A stretch of 59,228 nucleotides of DNA from Acidobacteriota bacterium (lineage in GTDB: Bacteria > Acidobacteriota > Terriglobia > Acidiferrales > UBA7541). Position 1 is the first letter of the stretch. Each line of letters begins with the position of its first letter. Location: the NCBI GenBank assembly GCA_023481105.1, contig JAMCWK010000105.1:1-59228 (forward strand). The letters run 5' to 3'. Both the position numbers and the translations under genes were made by a program. The notes under the pieces were generated by a model. It saw nothing but the letters and a program-made list of their open reading frames with translations, ran no database searches and was not told the origin of the DNA. This document shows, piece by piece, positions 41,363 through 49,417 of this stretch.

Positions 41363-43519
41363 TCAGTCGCCGGCGACCGGCTCCTCGACCTTTTCGGCGG
41401 GCTTCAGCGACGCGAGCGAAGCGCCGCTGCCATTGTGCCCCGCGACAGCCGTGGCTGCCTTGATGGCCGCGACGTTGCCAATCTGCACCACGGGCGCCTG
41501 GGGCTTCTTCAGCACCATTTCCTCGTAGATGCGGCGGACTTCCGCGGCCTGCATGGCTGCGCGGCGGCGGATATGTTCCTCTTCGGCGGCCGTCATCGGC
41601 ACGTCGTGCTCCTTGGAGCGCACGCGCGCAGCATCTGCGGGGTCAATCTTCAGCGAATGCTCGTAGCTGTCGAGGTCCACCGAGCGGCCCTTGGCGTAAA
41701 TTTCATGCTTGCCGTGCTCCTTGTACCACTGGGCGACGGTCGCGTTCTTGTACATGTTCTCGATGATTTGCCGCCAGCCGATGCCGGTGTTGTACGCGCA
41801 GAAGGAAATCTCGCCTTCCTGCGTGGCGTAGGGAATGATGCACTGTTCGGTGCGGCGGAAATCGTAGTTGAACAAATCCTGGAACCACATACCGGCGATG
41901 AACAGGAAGTTCCACGGATCCTGCCGGCGCTTCATGGCGTCTTCCAGATTACGATTCGGGCCGACGTCGCCGTAGCCCTTCTTCTTCGCCGTGCCGGACA
42001 GCGCAAACGTCTTGTCGAACTTCTTGAAGAGGTCCACCAGCGCCAGGCTCTTCGGCGCTTCAAACGGGCGATAGTTCTTCAGCAGCGCCATCGCCATCAT
42101 GAAGTTGGAAAACTTGCCGTTGCGCGCGGCGTCGGTGATGGCCCGCGTATCCTTCATCAGTTGCGGAATATTCAGGAAGCGCGGCACCGGCGCCCACTCT
42201 TTCGTTTCCTTGTTGATCATCAGCGCGGTGCCCACGCCGCAGTTCGGGTGGCAGCCGCAGGATAGCTGGCCCCACTGCGCGTTGGGTCCGTGCACCATGT
42301 CCGCGAAGTCGGAGAACGTACCCATGGCGGAAATCGGGAACCAGTGCTCGATGGGGTCCACCTTGCCCACCTGCTGGCTGACGTCCTTGGCCATGTGCGA
42401 CAGCGTGTAGCGCTGCTTGTGCCGGCGCTCATCCGAGACTTCCTCATCGCGCCCGGTGAACGAAACCGGCTGGAAGCTGACGAAGGAAATTTTCTTGGGG
42501 TTTTCCATCGCGAACTTGACGATGGGGCCCACCTGGTCGTTGTTTACGTTGTTGACCAGCGTGGTCACCAGCACAATCTCCACGCCATTGCTGTGCAGGT
42601 TTTCGATGGCGCGCAGCTTCACGTCGAAGAGGTTGCCCACCTGGCGGTGCGAGTTGGCGTCGTTGCCGATGCCGTCGAACTGGAGGTAGACATAGCGCAG
42701 CCCGGCGTCAAACGCCGCGCGGCAGAATTCCTTGGACTTGGCAAACTCGATGCCGTTGGTGGCCGCCTGCACGGAGTTGTAGCCGACCTTGCGCGCGTAG
42801 CGCACCGCATCCAGGAAGCGCGGATGCATGGTGGGCTCGCCGCCGGAAAACTGCACGGACATCTGCCGGCGCGGCTTGATGGTGATGGCGTTGTCCAGCA
42901 CTTCCATGATTTCGTCCCAGCTCAGCTCGTGCACGTAGCCGACCTGGTTGGCGTCCATGAAGCAGGGGTCGCACATCATGTTGCAGCGGTTGGTGAGGTC
43001 CACGGTGAGCACCGCGCCGCGGCCGTGGCGGACTGTGGAAGAGCCGTGGCGGTGCAGCGTCTCGTCGTTGTGCGCGGGGATGTCGCGTCCGGGGAATTGC
43101 GCTTCCACCCAGGAAAGGAATTTCGAGTCCACAGCCATCATGTCTTCGTAGTGGCCGTGTTTGGGGCAATCCTTAATCATCCAGACTTGGCCGTCGCGCT
43201 CGATAATCTGGGCCTTGATTTCGCCGACCTTCTCGCCGACCAGGTCCTTGAGGTCCTTCGTGCCGTTGAAAATGGAGGCGCGTGCTTCTGCGACGCACTT
43301 CGGGCAGAGGGAGTCGGTGGTGCGAGGAAATCCGAGCGTGGGCTTGGTCTTCTCCCAGGATTTCATGATGGGCTTGTCCGACCACTTCGGCGTAAAGGAA
43401 GGGTTGGGTTTGATGCGGCCGTTGAAAAACTGGATGGTGTTGTAAGTCAACGCGGCCAGCTTGGTCACGCCGTAGTCCGCAAATTTCAGCGCCCGCGAAG
43501 CAGCAGCAGTCCTGGGCAT
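41363..43519 (-). CDS. radical SAM protein resembling tetraether/membrane-spanning lipid synthases
   Basis: A 718-residue protein. An N-terminal metal-binding module has C72PKC75 and KDCPKHGHYED (C118, H121). The radical SAM core has RCNMMCDPCF (CxxxCxxC at 179/183/186), VQFSGGEPTMHP (226-230), then AATNGIEF and YVYLQFDGIG. A long C-terminal part (QLSCGCHPNCGVGTALMINK) holds more Cys, possibly for auxiliary clusters. The combination CPxC, CPxHG, radical SAM core and YLQFDG is that of archaeal Tes and bacterial Mss enzymes, which join lipid tails carbon-to-carbon. Acidobacteria are known for membrane-spanning iso-diabolic acid lipids, which fits. The assignment is from remembered motifs. GAGGAG precedes the ATG. 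Confidence 0.7.
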   Translation of the reverse strand: MPRTAAASRALKFADYGVTKLAALTYNTIQFFNGRIKPNPSFTPKWSDKPIMKSWEKTKPTLGFPRTTDSLCPKCVAEARASIFNGTKDLKDLVGEKVGEIKAQIIERDGQVWMIKDCPKHGHYEDMMAVDSKFLSWVEAQFPGRDIPAHNDETLHRHGSSTVRHGRGAVLTVDLTNRCNMMCDPCFMDANQVGYVHELSWDEIMEVLDNAITIKPRRQMSVQFSGGEPTMHPRFLDAVRYARKVGYNSVQAATNGIEFAKSKEFCRAAFDAGLRYVYLQFDGIGNDANSHRQVGNLFDVKLRAIENLHSNGVEIVLVTTLVNNVNNDQVGPIVKFAMENPKKISFVSFQPVSFTGRDEEVSDERRHKQRYTLSHMAKDVSQQVGKVDPIEHWFPISAMGTFSDFADMVHGPNAQWGQLSCGCHPNCGVGTALMINKETKEWAPVPRFLNIPQLMKDTRAITDAARNGKFSNFMMAMALLKNYRPFEAPKSLALVDLFKKFDKTFALSGTAKKKGYGDVGPNRNLEDAMKRRQDPWNFLFIAGMWFQDLFNYDFRRTEQCIIPYATQEGEISFCAYNTGIGWRQIIENMYKNATVAQWYKEHGKHEIYAKGRSVDLDSYEHSLKIDPADAARVRSKEHDVPMTAAEEEHIRRRAAMQAAEVRRIYEEMVLKKPQAPVVQIGNVAAIKAATAVAGHNGSGASLASLKPAEKVEEPVAGD

Positions 43520-43803
43520 CGTTTCGTCTCCTCAGTAGTCAGAGTCAAACCGCTTGAATCCACGACCGGCCTAATCACATTCCGGATAGAGGCCAAAAAT
43601 CATAGGCTTGCGAACCTACACTCCCGCCTAAGTATTTCTAACCATTGAGTTTGCCCCTCCAGAGGACCGGCGTCGAGATGAATCGCCTCAAAAGCTGAAA
43701 TTGGGGGTCGAATGGCGGCATGCGCCAGCCAACGGGAAAGCGTCGGAACAATCCAAAGGTCAAAAAAGTGGCAATTCGACGAGCGCGGAGGGGAGGACTG
43801 CCA

Positions 43804-44100
43804 TTAGCCAAGCAAGAAGCACTCGCGATGCGGCCTGCCAGGAGCGCGGCCGCATTTCTTGTGCAGATAGATTTGTTCTAGGCGGAAGAGTCGCAACCAG
43901 CGCGCGGAAAATCCGCGCAGCAGGGCATCGCGAGTGCCTCCCCCGGCTGCATGCAAACGCAGCACGGGAACTCCATCTCGGCTCTGACCGGTTTCGTCAA
44001 TCACCACGAGCAAGGGTGTGTCCGACGGCAGAACGACCCTAGCCGCCAGAAGCAGGGCAAGTGTTGAGGCGATAAGCGCCTTTTGCGGGCGGTGAAACAT
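43804..44100 (-). CDS. possible small exported protein
   Basis: A 98-residue frame starting at ATG 44100 with a hydrophobic N terminus (ALIASTLALLLAARVVL) like a signal peptide and a basic C-terminal half. No Shine-Dalgarno and no family are recognised, and codon use is not decisive. It could equally be non-coding. Confidence 0.3.
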   Translation of the reverse strand: MFHRPQKALIASTLALLLAARVVLPSDTPLLVVIDETGQSRDGVPVLRLHAAGGGTRDALLRGFSARWLRLFRLEQIYLHKKCGRAPGRPHRECFLLG

Positions 44101-44401
44101 GAACCGGTCAAGCTGCAGCATATTGTCGGGCGCGCTTTGTTCCGCTAGGCCAGCAATTCACTCCACACCAGCTTTCCAGAACATGATACGAGACTTCGCT
44201 ATTGGCAGTTCAGGAGAGATTCCGGTTGCATTGACTTGCCCGGAGCCTTGGCCTAGCATGGCGGCCGGGGCGCTTCCCAATAGAAAACAGAGAAAAACCG
44301 GAGAGCGTGCTGTTGCATCTAATCACTTGAGGACCATTGAGAGGGCTTGCCTTAGGGCAGGCCAGTTATGCGAGAATAGGGTCCAGGGCAAGGGCACGGA
44401 G
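44101..44401. other. gap with no recognised feature
   Basis: About 300 bp upstream of the next gene. Open frames across it look like shadows or upstream extensions. I see no clear promoter or hairpin. Confidence 0.4.
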
Positions 44402-44758
44402 ATGGTGAGAAGCAGTCTATCCACGCTGGAAGCGCGCATCGAGCAGGCGGATGAGCTCAAGGCCGTCCTGAAGCGAGAACTGCGCAGCGGCGACTGGGTG
44501 CTGGTGACCACCAAGAACTCCACCTATTCCATCTGCGTTCTGGGAGACGATCAATATGTCGTCTCCGGCGGGTGGTTTGACCGCCACGGCGTCTCCCCCA
44601 AGGAAATCTCCATCACCGGCTGCACCTGGGGCGGCACGGCCATTAAAGAAGATATTGTGGCTGCCCGCGGCCTGTTCCTCGAATTCGGCAACCACGTCAT
44701 TACCACGCGCATTCAGCACGTTCGCGTCATTCCGCGGGAACAGCAGCCTGTCATCTAA
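44402..44758 (+). CDS. small cytoplasmic beta-rich protein of unknown function
   Basis: A 118-residue protein without a signal peptide. An N-terminal helix (LSTLEARIEQADELKAVLKR) is followed by a compact beta domain (GDWVLVTTKNSTYSICVLGD, YVVSGGWFDRHGV, ISITGCTWGGTAI) ending TTRIQHVRVI. The pattern suggests a small barrel, perhaps nucleic-acid or ligand binding, but I do not recognise the family. The ATG at 44402 is preceded by AAGG 8 nt upstream; the longer frame from 44099 is not supported. Confidence 0.65.
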   Translation: MVRSSLSTLEARIEQADELKAVLKRELRSGDWVLVTTKNSTYSICVLGDDQYVVSGGWFDRHGVSPKEISITGCTWGGTAIKEDIVAARGLFLEFGNHVITTRIQHVRVIPREQQPVI

Positions 44759-44785
44759 GGTGAGTTTTGAGCGGTGGTTTGTTTC

Positions 44786-44806
44786 GCGGCGGCGAACAGC
44801 CGCCGC
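44786..44806. terminator. GC hairpin between convergent genes
   Basis: GCGGCGGC and GCCGCCGC pair across GAACA. It lies between the convergent ends of the 118-aa gene (+) and the pilin gene (-). There is no T-run, so termination is only plausible. Confidence 0.4.
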
Positions 44807-44861
44807 ATAGCATATTTGTTGGCTCAACGGTTTTCGTCAGGACGCATGCAGGGAGTGCAAA

Positions 44862-45773
44862 CTACATCTGCTGGCTGGTTCCGTCAGCAATATTGCCCAT
44901 TCGCGAGCGCATGACGCCGGTCTGATCCATGAACAAGTACCTCGCATTGCCGCGATTGCGAACCGGGGCCGCGTTGCACTTCCATGTGGTCGGCGTGGGC
45001 CGTGTCAGCGTGAAGATATAGTTGTGCTTCAGCACCACGTTGGTGGTCGCCGCTGGTGGCGGCGTGGGTGAAAGCCCGCCGCCGGATCCTCCGCCCGTCT
45101 GCGGACCGCCGGACCCTGCAGGAACTCCCCCGCCGGTTCCGCCACCGCCGGTCGGAGTACTTCCCGCGCCTGCGCCGCCCGAGCCTCCCCGCGGCCTGCC
45201 AGCGCGTGGCCCTGTCCCACCACCGCCGGCTCCGCCCCTGGCTGGGCGACCGCTGCCTCCACTTCCGCCCGACCCACCACTCATCCCTCCCATCGCCCCG
45301 CCGGATTTCCTGGTTTTTCTGGTCGCGTCGCCTTTGACTCCCTCTTCATCCTCTTTCTCTTTTTTTTCAGAGGGAGGCTGGGTCTGCGGCGGAGGCTGCT
45401 GGGTTGCTTGCGCCGCGTAAACCGTGAACGGGCCGAAGAGTTCCGACAAGCTGGCAGACTGCGGCGCTGCCTCCGGCGCGAACAAATCTTCGGGAATCGC
45501 GGGGCCCTGCGCGACCATCCCCAGGTCATTGAAATTGTCCGCATAGAAGCCGTGCGCCAGGCGATAGGATTCCTGATTACTCTGCAACGTTTTCAGGAAA
45601 GCCACGGCGCTTGCTTCGTAAGCCTTCATTTGCGCGTCGAGAAAGCGCGGCATGGCAATGGCGGTGATGAGCAGCATGATCGAGAGCACCACCAACAGCT
45701 CGACCAGGGAGAAGCCCGCCGCGCGGCGGAAACATGCGTACATCATTCGACTGCTTTGAATCTTTTCCATCAC
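44862..45773 (-). CDS. type IV pilin/pseudopilin-like protein with long glycine-rich insert
   Basis: A 303-residue protein with a type III prepilin signal: AAG20-F21SLVELLVVLSI, cleavage between G20 and F21, and Glu at mature position 5. The long N-terminal helix is normal. Residues about 122-243 are low-complexity, first Gln/Pro/Glu/Lys-rich, then glycine-rich (GGMSGGSGGSGGSG and similar), a length unusual for a pilin. The end (RYLFMDQTGVMRSRMGNIAD) returns to a form seen in pilins of this lineage. It starts with a 4-base overlap (ATGA) with the upstream membrane protein gene. The assembly machinery is not in the window. Confidence 0.75.
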   Translation of the reverse strand: MMEKIQSSRMMYACFRRAAGFSLVELLVVLSIMLLITAIAMPRFLDAQMKAYEASAVAFLKTLQSNQESYRLAHGFYADNFNDLGMVAQGPAIPEDLFAPEAAPQSASLSELFGPFTVYAAQATQQPPPQTQPPSEKKEKEDEEGVKGDATRKTRKSGGAMGGMSGGSGGSGGSGRPARGGAGGGGTGPRAGRPRGGSGGAGAGSTPTGGGGTGGGVPAGSGGPQTGGGSGGGLSPTPPPAATTNVVLKHNYIFTLTRPTPTTWKCNAAPVRNRGNARYLFMDQTGVMRSRMGNIADGTSQQM

Positions 45774-46405
45774 ACCCTCACTTTGGCGGCTCCCGAGCGA
45801 CGGTCGATGTCCAGCACAGTTTCCACTTCGTTAAGTGCGGCGGAAACCGCCTTGCGCATTTCGTCTCGAGGCACTTCACCTGCGGCCAATTGTTGCGAAA
45901 GGGCGCGCAACGGGCGCTGGACTTTTTGCAGCACGCCGCGGTTGCGCCGTGCCGTTCGATCCATCCCCGTACGCAGATACGCAAACACTTCGTCAAAGCG
46001 CTCAAAATCGCGCGCCGGGTCCGTGGGCGGAAGTTCTGCATCCCCGTCGGCGATACGCCGCAGCCGCAGTTCAAGGCGCAACAGCGCCTTGGAACTTTGC
46101 CGCGCTCCGGCCACTGCGATGGCGCCCCCGGCCAGCGCCGCGGTCAAGACGATCGTCCACAACCGCAGATGCAGTAGAAAGAGATTGTCCGCCAGCACCG
46201 CCTGAATGGCGATGTCCGGCTCCTTGTTCACCGTATTGCCGAGAGGCATGAACACAGCCAGCGGCAGCAAGATGACCAGCAATCCCAGGCACAACAGAAT
46301 GGGCAGCAGCCAGCGGAGGTCCGAGCCCGGCTCGCCCAGAAGCGACGACACCGTCGTCACAGGCTGAGCCGAAGCCGCCCCCGTGGATTGCGCTTGATCA
46401 ACCAT
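45770..46405 (-). CDS. two-helix membrane protein with HAMP-like segment
   Basis: A 211-residue protein with two membrane helices (about residues 33-55 and 83-103) and a short loop between them. A helical cytoplasmic segment follows (LRLELRLRRIADGDAELPPT) that resembles a HAMP linker, then more helix. No signalling output domain follows. It overlaps the pilin gene start by 4 bases, so the two are translated together. It might be an accessory of the pilus or a degenerate chemoreceptor-like protein. Confidence 0.6.
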   Translation of the reverse strand: MVDQAQSTGAASAQPVTTVSSLLGEPGSDLRWLLPILLCLGLLVILLPLAVFMPLGNTVNKEPDIAIQAVLADNLFLLHLRLWTIVLTAALAGGAIAVAGARQSSKALLRLELRLRRIADGDAELPPTDPARDFERFDEVFAYLRTGMDRTARRNRGVLQKVQRPLRALSQQLAAGEVPRDEMRKAVSAALNEVETVLDIDRRSGAAKVRV

Positions 46406-46568
46406 AATGCCCTCGAAAGTAGATTTGTCCTGACTCGCGCACTCCGTGCATTGCGTTACGCGGAGTCGTGAACCTGAATCAAAAACTCGCCGGCCTCTAA
46501 GCTCCCAAAGGACTCCGGCACGGGGACCTTCCTCTCAGTTTATACCCACATGCCGCCAATTGCAGCAT

Positions 46569-47669
46569 TCACTCATTCAGCGCGGGGCGGAGCAAGGCGA
46601 TGGCGAAGTGCGCGAAGTGCGCGGCGCCTTCGTCCAGTTGCAGCCAGCGTATGGCGCAATGCTCTTGCAGATACTTCGCCACTTTCGATTCGCTGATGTC
46701 CAAATGCTCGGCCAGGCGCCCGCGGATGGACTCGCCGCGCTCCCGCCCGCGTTGGCCCTGCACCAGCACCCGCAAAGCAATGCGCAGCGTGGCGCACGCT
46801 TCGACGTAATAGTAGGTGCTCAGATCGGAATCGGAGAGCAGCAGCACACCCGGGCCGGCCGGTGCCGCGTCGTGATCGCTGGTGCTGTGCGGCGGAGCGG
46901 CAATCAACCGGCGCAACTGCGATTCCAGCTTCGCGGAACGTGAGGCCAGTGCCGGGTCGCCGGCCTTCGAGCGGCTGGAGAGTGCCGCTTCGATTGAAAT
47001 CGGGCCGGGCTCAACTTCCGGCGGAGGCGCGCTGACACTCGGTGGGGCGCGGCGCGGCGCAGGACGCGGGCGCTCTACACGCTGCACAGGTGGCGGTGGC
47101 GGCGGAGCGGCGGCAGGCTGCGGCGCGACTCCTTCGCGCGCCCCTCCCCGGCGACGCCCGCGGCCGCCGCGGCGTCCGCGACGCCCGCGCTTGGCCGGCA
47201 CTGCGCCCGGCGCTGCTGCCGCATGCGCTTCATGCACCGACGGCAGCTCGCGCGGCGGTTTCTCTGCTTCGGCCTCCGCGAAAATTACATGAGCAAATGC
47301 CAGTTGCGATTCACCCTCTTCCGCGGCAACCTCCGGCGGGATGTGCGGAGCGGCAGCAGCGGATTCCTCGGAATGCGGGGCGGCTTCGGCCGGGCCGGTC
47401 TCCATCGTCGTGGTGGGCACGGGAGCGCCGAGGCGCACCAGTGCTTCTTCGGCTTTCTTCTTCCAGTCCGCGCGACGGAAGCGCTCGAACGCCACGGTGT
47501 ACGAGGTCACTGCGTCTTCGTTGGCGCCGGCCTTTTCATGCAGCTTGGCCAGTTCGAAGGCGACCATCGCATCGCGCGTGCGTTCGAAGAGTTCCGTCAT
47601 TTTCGCCACTGCGTCGGGAGCAGTGCGCGCCTTGCGGATGCGTGCCTGAATCTGTCGCCAATCAGCCAT
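46569..47669 (-). CDS. protein with helical N terminus and Arg/Gly-rich and Pro-rich linker
   Basis: A 366-residue protein. The first 80 residues look like TPR helices (AMVAFELAKLHEKAGANEDA). The middle is low-complexity: Ala/Glu/Pro-rich, then a strongly basic RGRRGRRGGRGRRRGG stretch that could bind RNA or DNA, then Pro-rich. The C-terminal 110 residues are folded-looking (LLLSDSDLSTYYYVEACATL, HLDISESKVAKYLQEH), the latter perhaps helix-turn-helix-like. I recognise no family. The ATG at 47669 is reasonable. Confidence 0.6.
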   Translation of the reverse strand: MADWRQIQARIRKARTAPDAVAKMTELFERTRDAMVAFELAKLHEKAGANEDAVTSYTVAFERFRRADWKKKAEEALVRLGAPVPTTTMETGPAEAAPHSEESAAAAPHIPPEVAAEEGESQLAFAHVIFAEAEAEKPPRELPSVHEAHAAAAPGAVPAKRGRRGRRGGRGRRRGGAREGVAPQPAAAPPPPPPVQRVERPRPAPRRAPPSVSAPPPEVEPGPISIEAALSSRSKAGDPALASRSAKLESQLRRLIAAPPHSTSDHDAAPAGPGVLLLSDSDLSTYYYVEACATLRIALRVLVQGQRGRERGESIRGRLAEHLDISESKVAKYLQEHCAIRWLQLDEGAAHFAHFAIALLRPALNE

Positions 47670-47810
47670 GGATAAGTATTGTAGCAGCCGGAGCCGCGGG
47701 CGGGAAGCCGCGCGGCGAATCGCTGCACCAATTGGTTGACACGGAAAACGGCGTGTGTTTCTATGGGGCCGCAGTTTCCCCCTCGGTAAACATGCACTAA
47801 GGAGGGCCCC

Positions 47811-48281
47811 ATGAAACGTACCCTCTCCTTGCTTTTAGTTTTTTCCTTGCTCTGGACCCCGCTGGCCCAGGCCGCCGTGCGCGGCAAGTCCGCGCGCTAC
47901 GTCGGCGGCACGCTGTCCGTATTCAAAGAGGCTGTCAATGGAAAGTGGGACTTGACAGAAAATGAAGTTATTTTCGCCGCCGAAAAAGGCCGCGGAACAA
48001 TCAGTATTCCCTACGCGAAGATTGAAACGATTGAGTATGGACAAAAGGCGGGGCGGCGAGTGGGCGTAGCGTTGATGGTGAACCCGCTGTTTCTGTTTTC
48101 CAAAAAGCGGAAGCACTTTGTCAGCCTTAGCTTCCTCGATGAAGAGGGCAAGAAACAGGGCGCGGTGTTCGAGTTGGCAAAGGGCATCGTCAAAGAGAGC
48201 CTGACCATGCTGGAGTCGAAGAGCGGAAAGAAAGTGGAATATGAATCGGAAGAAGCCAAGAAATACCTCGAGAAGCAGTAA
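47811..48281 (+). CDS. secreted protein of the YGG-IPYxxI-KHF family, copy 1
   Basis: A 156-residue exported protein with a signal peptide ending AQAA. It contains YVGGTLSVF, ISIPYAKIETIEYGQKAGRR, a hydrophobic turn and LFLFSKKRKHFVSLSF, and ends with a charged helix (SGKKVEYESEEAKKYL). AAGGAGGGC lies 4 nt upstream of the ATG. The next gene, 13 nt downstream, is a clear paralogue. A more distant relative is at 11525. Envelope location is inferred; function unknown. Confidence 0.72.
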   Translation: MKRTLSLLLVFSLLWTPLAQAAVRGKSARYVGGTLSVFKEAVNGKWDLTENEVIFAAEKGRGTISIPYAKIETIEYGQKAGRRVGVALMVNPLFLFSKKRKHFVSLSFLDEEGKKQGAVFELAKGIVKESLTMLESKSGKKVEYESEEAKKYLEKQ

Positions 48282-48294
48282 TGCGGAGGTGGTG

Positions 48295-48762
48295 ATGCCA
48301 AGGAAATTCGTGGCACTGGTTTTGCTTCTTGCGTTTATCTGGCTGCCGGTAGGCGAAGCCTCGGTGGGGAGCGGCGAAGCGATGTACGTGGGCGGCACCA
48401 TCGCCGGCCTGCCCGAGGCCACCATGGGGAAGCTGAATACAAACTCCGACAAGGTGCTGGTATTCGAATCGCCCAAAGGCAAATTCGAAATCCCCTACGA
48501 AAACGTGACCTCGCTCGAGTATGGGCAAAAAGCTGGGCGCCGCGTAGGAGTGGCCATTGTGATCAGTGTGTGGGCGCTTTTTTCCAAAAAGCGAAAACAC
48601 TTCCTGACCATTGGCTTCACCGACGACAACGACAAGCCGCAGGGAGTGGTGTTGGAAGTCCCCAAAGGCACCGCGAAAAGTTTTATCACTATCATCGAAG
48701 TGCGCAGCGGGAAAAAGGTGGAGTATGAATCCGAAGAAGCCAAGAAACACGTGCATGGCTAG
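48295..48762 (+). CDS. secreted protein of the YGG-IPYxxI-KHF family, copy 2
   Basis: A 155-residue exported paralogue of the preceding protein; both share YVGGT, EYGQKAGRRVGVA, FSKKRKHF and the C-terminal SGKKVEYESEEAKK. The ATG at 48295 has GGAGGTGG closely upstream. Its stop region overlaps the start of the next gene by 8 nt. Tandem duplication followed by divergence of the middle hydrophobic segment is the simplest history. Confidence 0.72.
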   Translation: MPRKFVALVLLLAFIWLPVGEASVGSGEAMYVGGTIAGLPEATMGKLNTNSDKVLVFESPKGKFEIPYENVTSLEYGQKAGRRVGVAIVISVWALFSKKRKHFLTIGFTDDNDKPQGVVLEVPKGTAKSFITIIEVRSGKKVEYESEEAKKHVHG

Positions 48763-49294
48763 GTGCGCGCTGTTGGCGGCAATTCTTCTGGCCGTCACCT
48801 CAACCTGGAGTCAAGAGAAGCCCAAGGAATCCGCGACTGCCGAGCCTGCCGCAAATCCGCGCCTCGCGCAGGTGAAACGCGTCTGCGTGCAAAACTTCGG
48901 CGACGACGCACTCGGCATGCAGGTGCGCGAAATGGTCATTGCCCGGCTGTTCGAGTCCAAACGCTTCAGCCTGACGGAAAACTGCAGCAAAGCGGACTTC
49001 GTGCTGAAGGGCACGGTGATTGAAAAGGGCGAATTTAGCCAGCGAGGGGAACAAGAAGGCGCTTCGGGAATAGGCGGAGAGCGTTTGTATTCGACCGACC
49101 AAAAGAAACAGGCGACGGTGACGCTTCGTTTGGTGGACAAAGACGGCGAAATCTTGTGGGCCTCGAGCCAGGAGAGCACCGGCGGAAAAACCAAAGGCGC
49201 CATCGCCGACGCTGCCGACCGCGCCGTGCGCAAATTTCTGCGCGACATCGAGCGCGCGGAAAAGCAGAACGCCCCTCCCGCGAAATCTCCGTAG
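48755..49294 (+). CDS. exported protein with a CsgG/FlgO-like domain
   Basis: A 179-residue exported protein with a signal peptide (ALLAAILLAVTSTWSQ). The mature part has VKRVCVQNFGDDALGMQVRE, then FESKRFSLTENCSKADFVLK and ATVTLRLVDKDGEILWASSQ, a pattern of alternating strands and helices as in the CsgG/LpoB/FlgO group of envelope proteins. The start at ATG 48755 overlaps the previous gene by 8 nt. It probably works with the two tandem paralogues upstream. The identification is at fold level only. Confidence 0.65.
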   Translation: MARCALLAAILLAVTSTWSQEKPKESATAEPAANPRLAQVKRVCVQNFGDDALGMQVREMVIARLFESKRFSLTENCSKADFVLKGTVIEKGEFSQRGEQEGASGIGGERLYSTDQKKQATVTLRLVDKDGEILWASSQESTGGKTKGAIADAADRAVRKFLRDIERAEKQNAPPAKSP

Positions 49295-49326
49295 GCTTCG
49301 CAGCAGCAGACTTCGCAAACCGCACC

Positions 49327-49352
49327 TGTAGCGGCGAGCTTTAGCTCGGCCA
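49327..49352 (+). repeat. TGTAGCGGCG hairpin, A/T variant
   Basis: TGTAGCGGCGAGCTTTAGCTCGGCCA: stem GAGCT/AGCTC. It is one of four copies whose stem centre changes in a paired manner (A-T here). It lies between the CsgG-like gene and queG. Confidence 0.75.
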
Positions 49353-49417
49353 TTTCTTATGGTCGGCAAATCTCCCCGCCCCTACTACCTGCAACGACAT
49401 TCAGGCACAATCGAACC

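Noticed and set aside
43701-44042. A plus-strand frame of 113 residues
   Set aside because: No ribosome binding site, shadow-like composition; it overlaps a slightly better minus-strand candidate.
45022-45420. A proline-rich plus-strand frame opposite the pilin gene
   Set aside because: It is the complement of the Gly-rich coding region (GGN codons give NCC), so its Pro richness is a composition effect.
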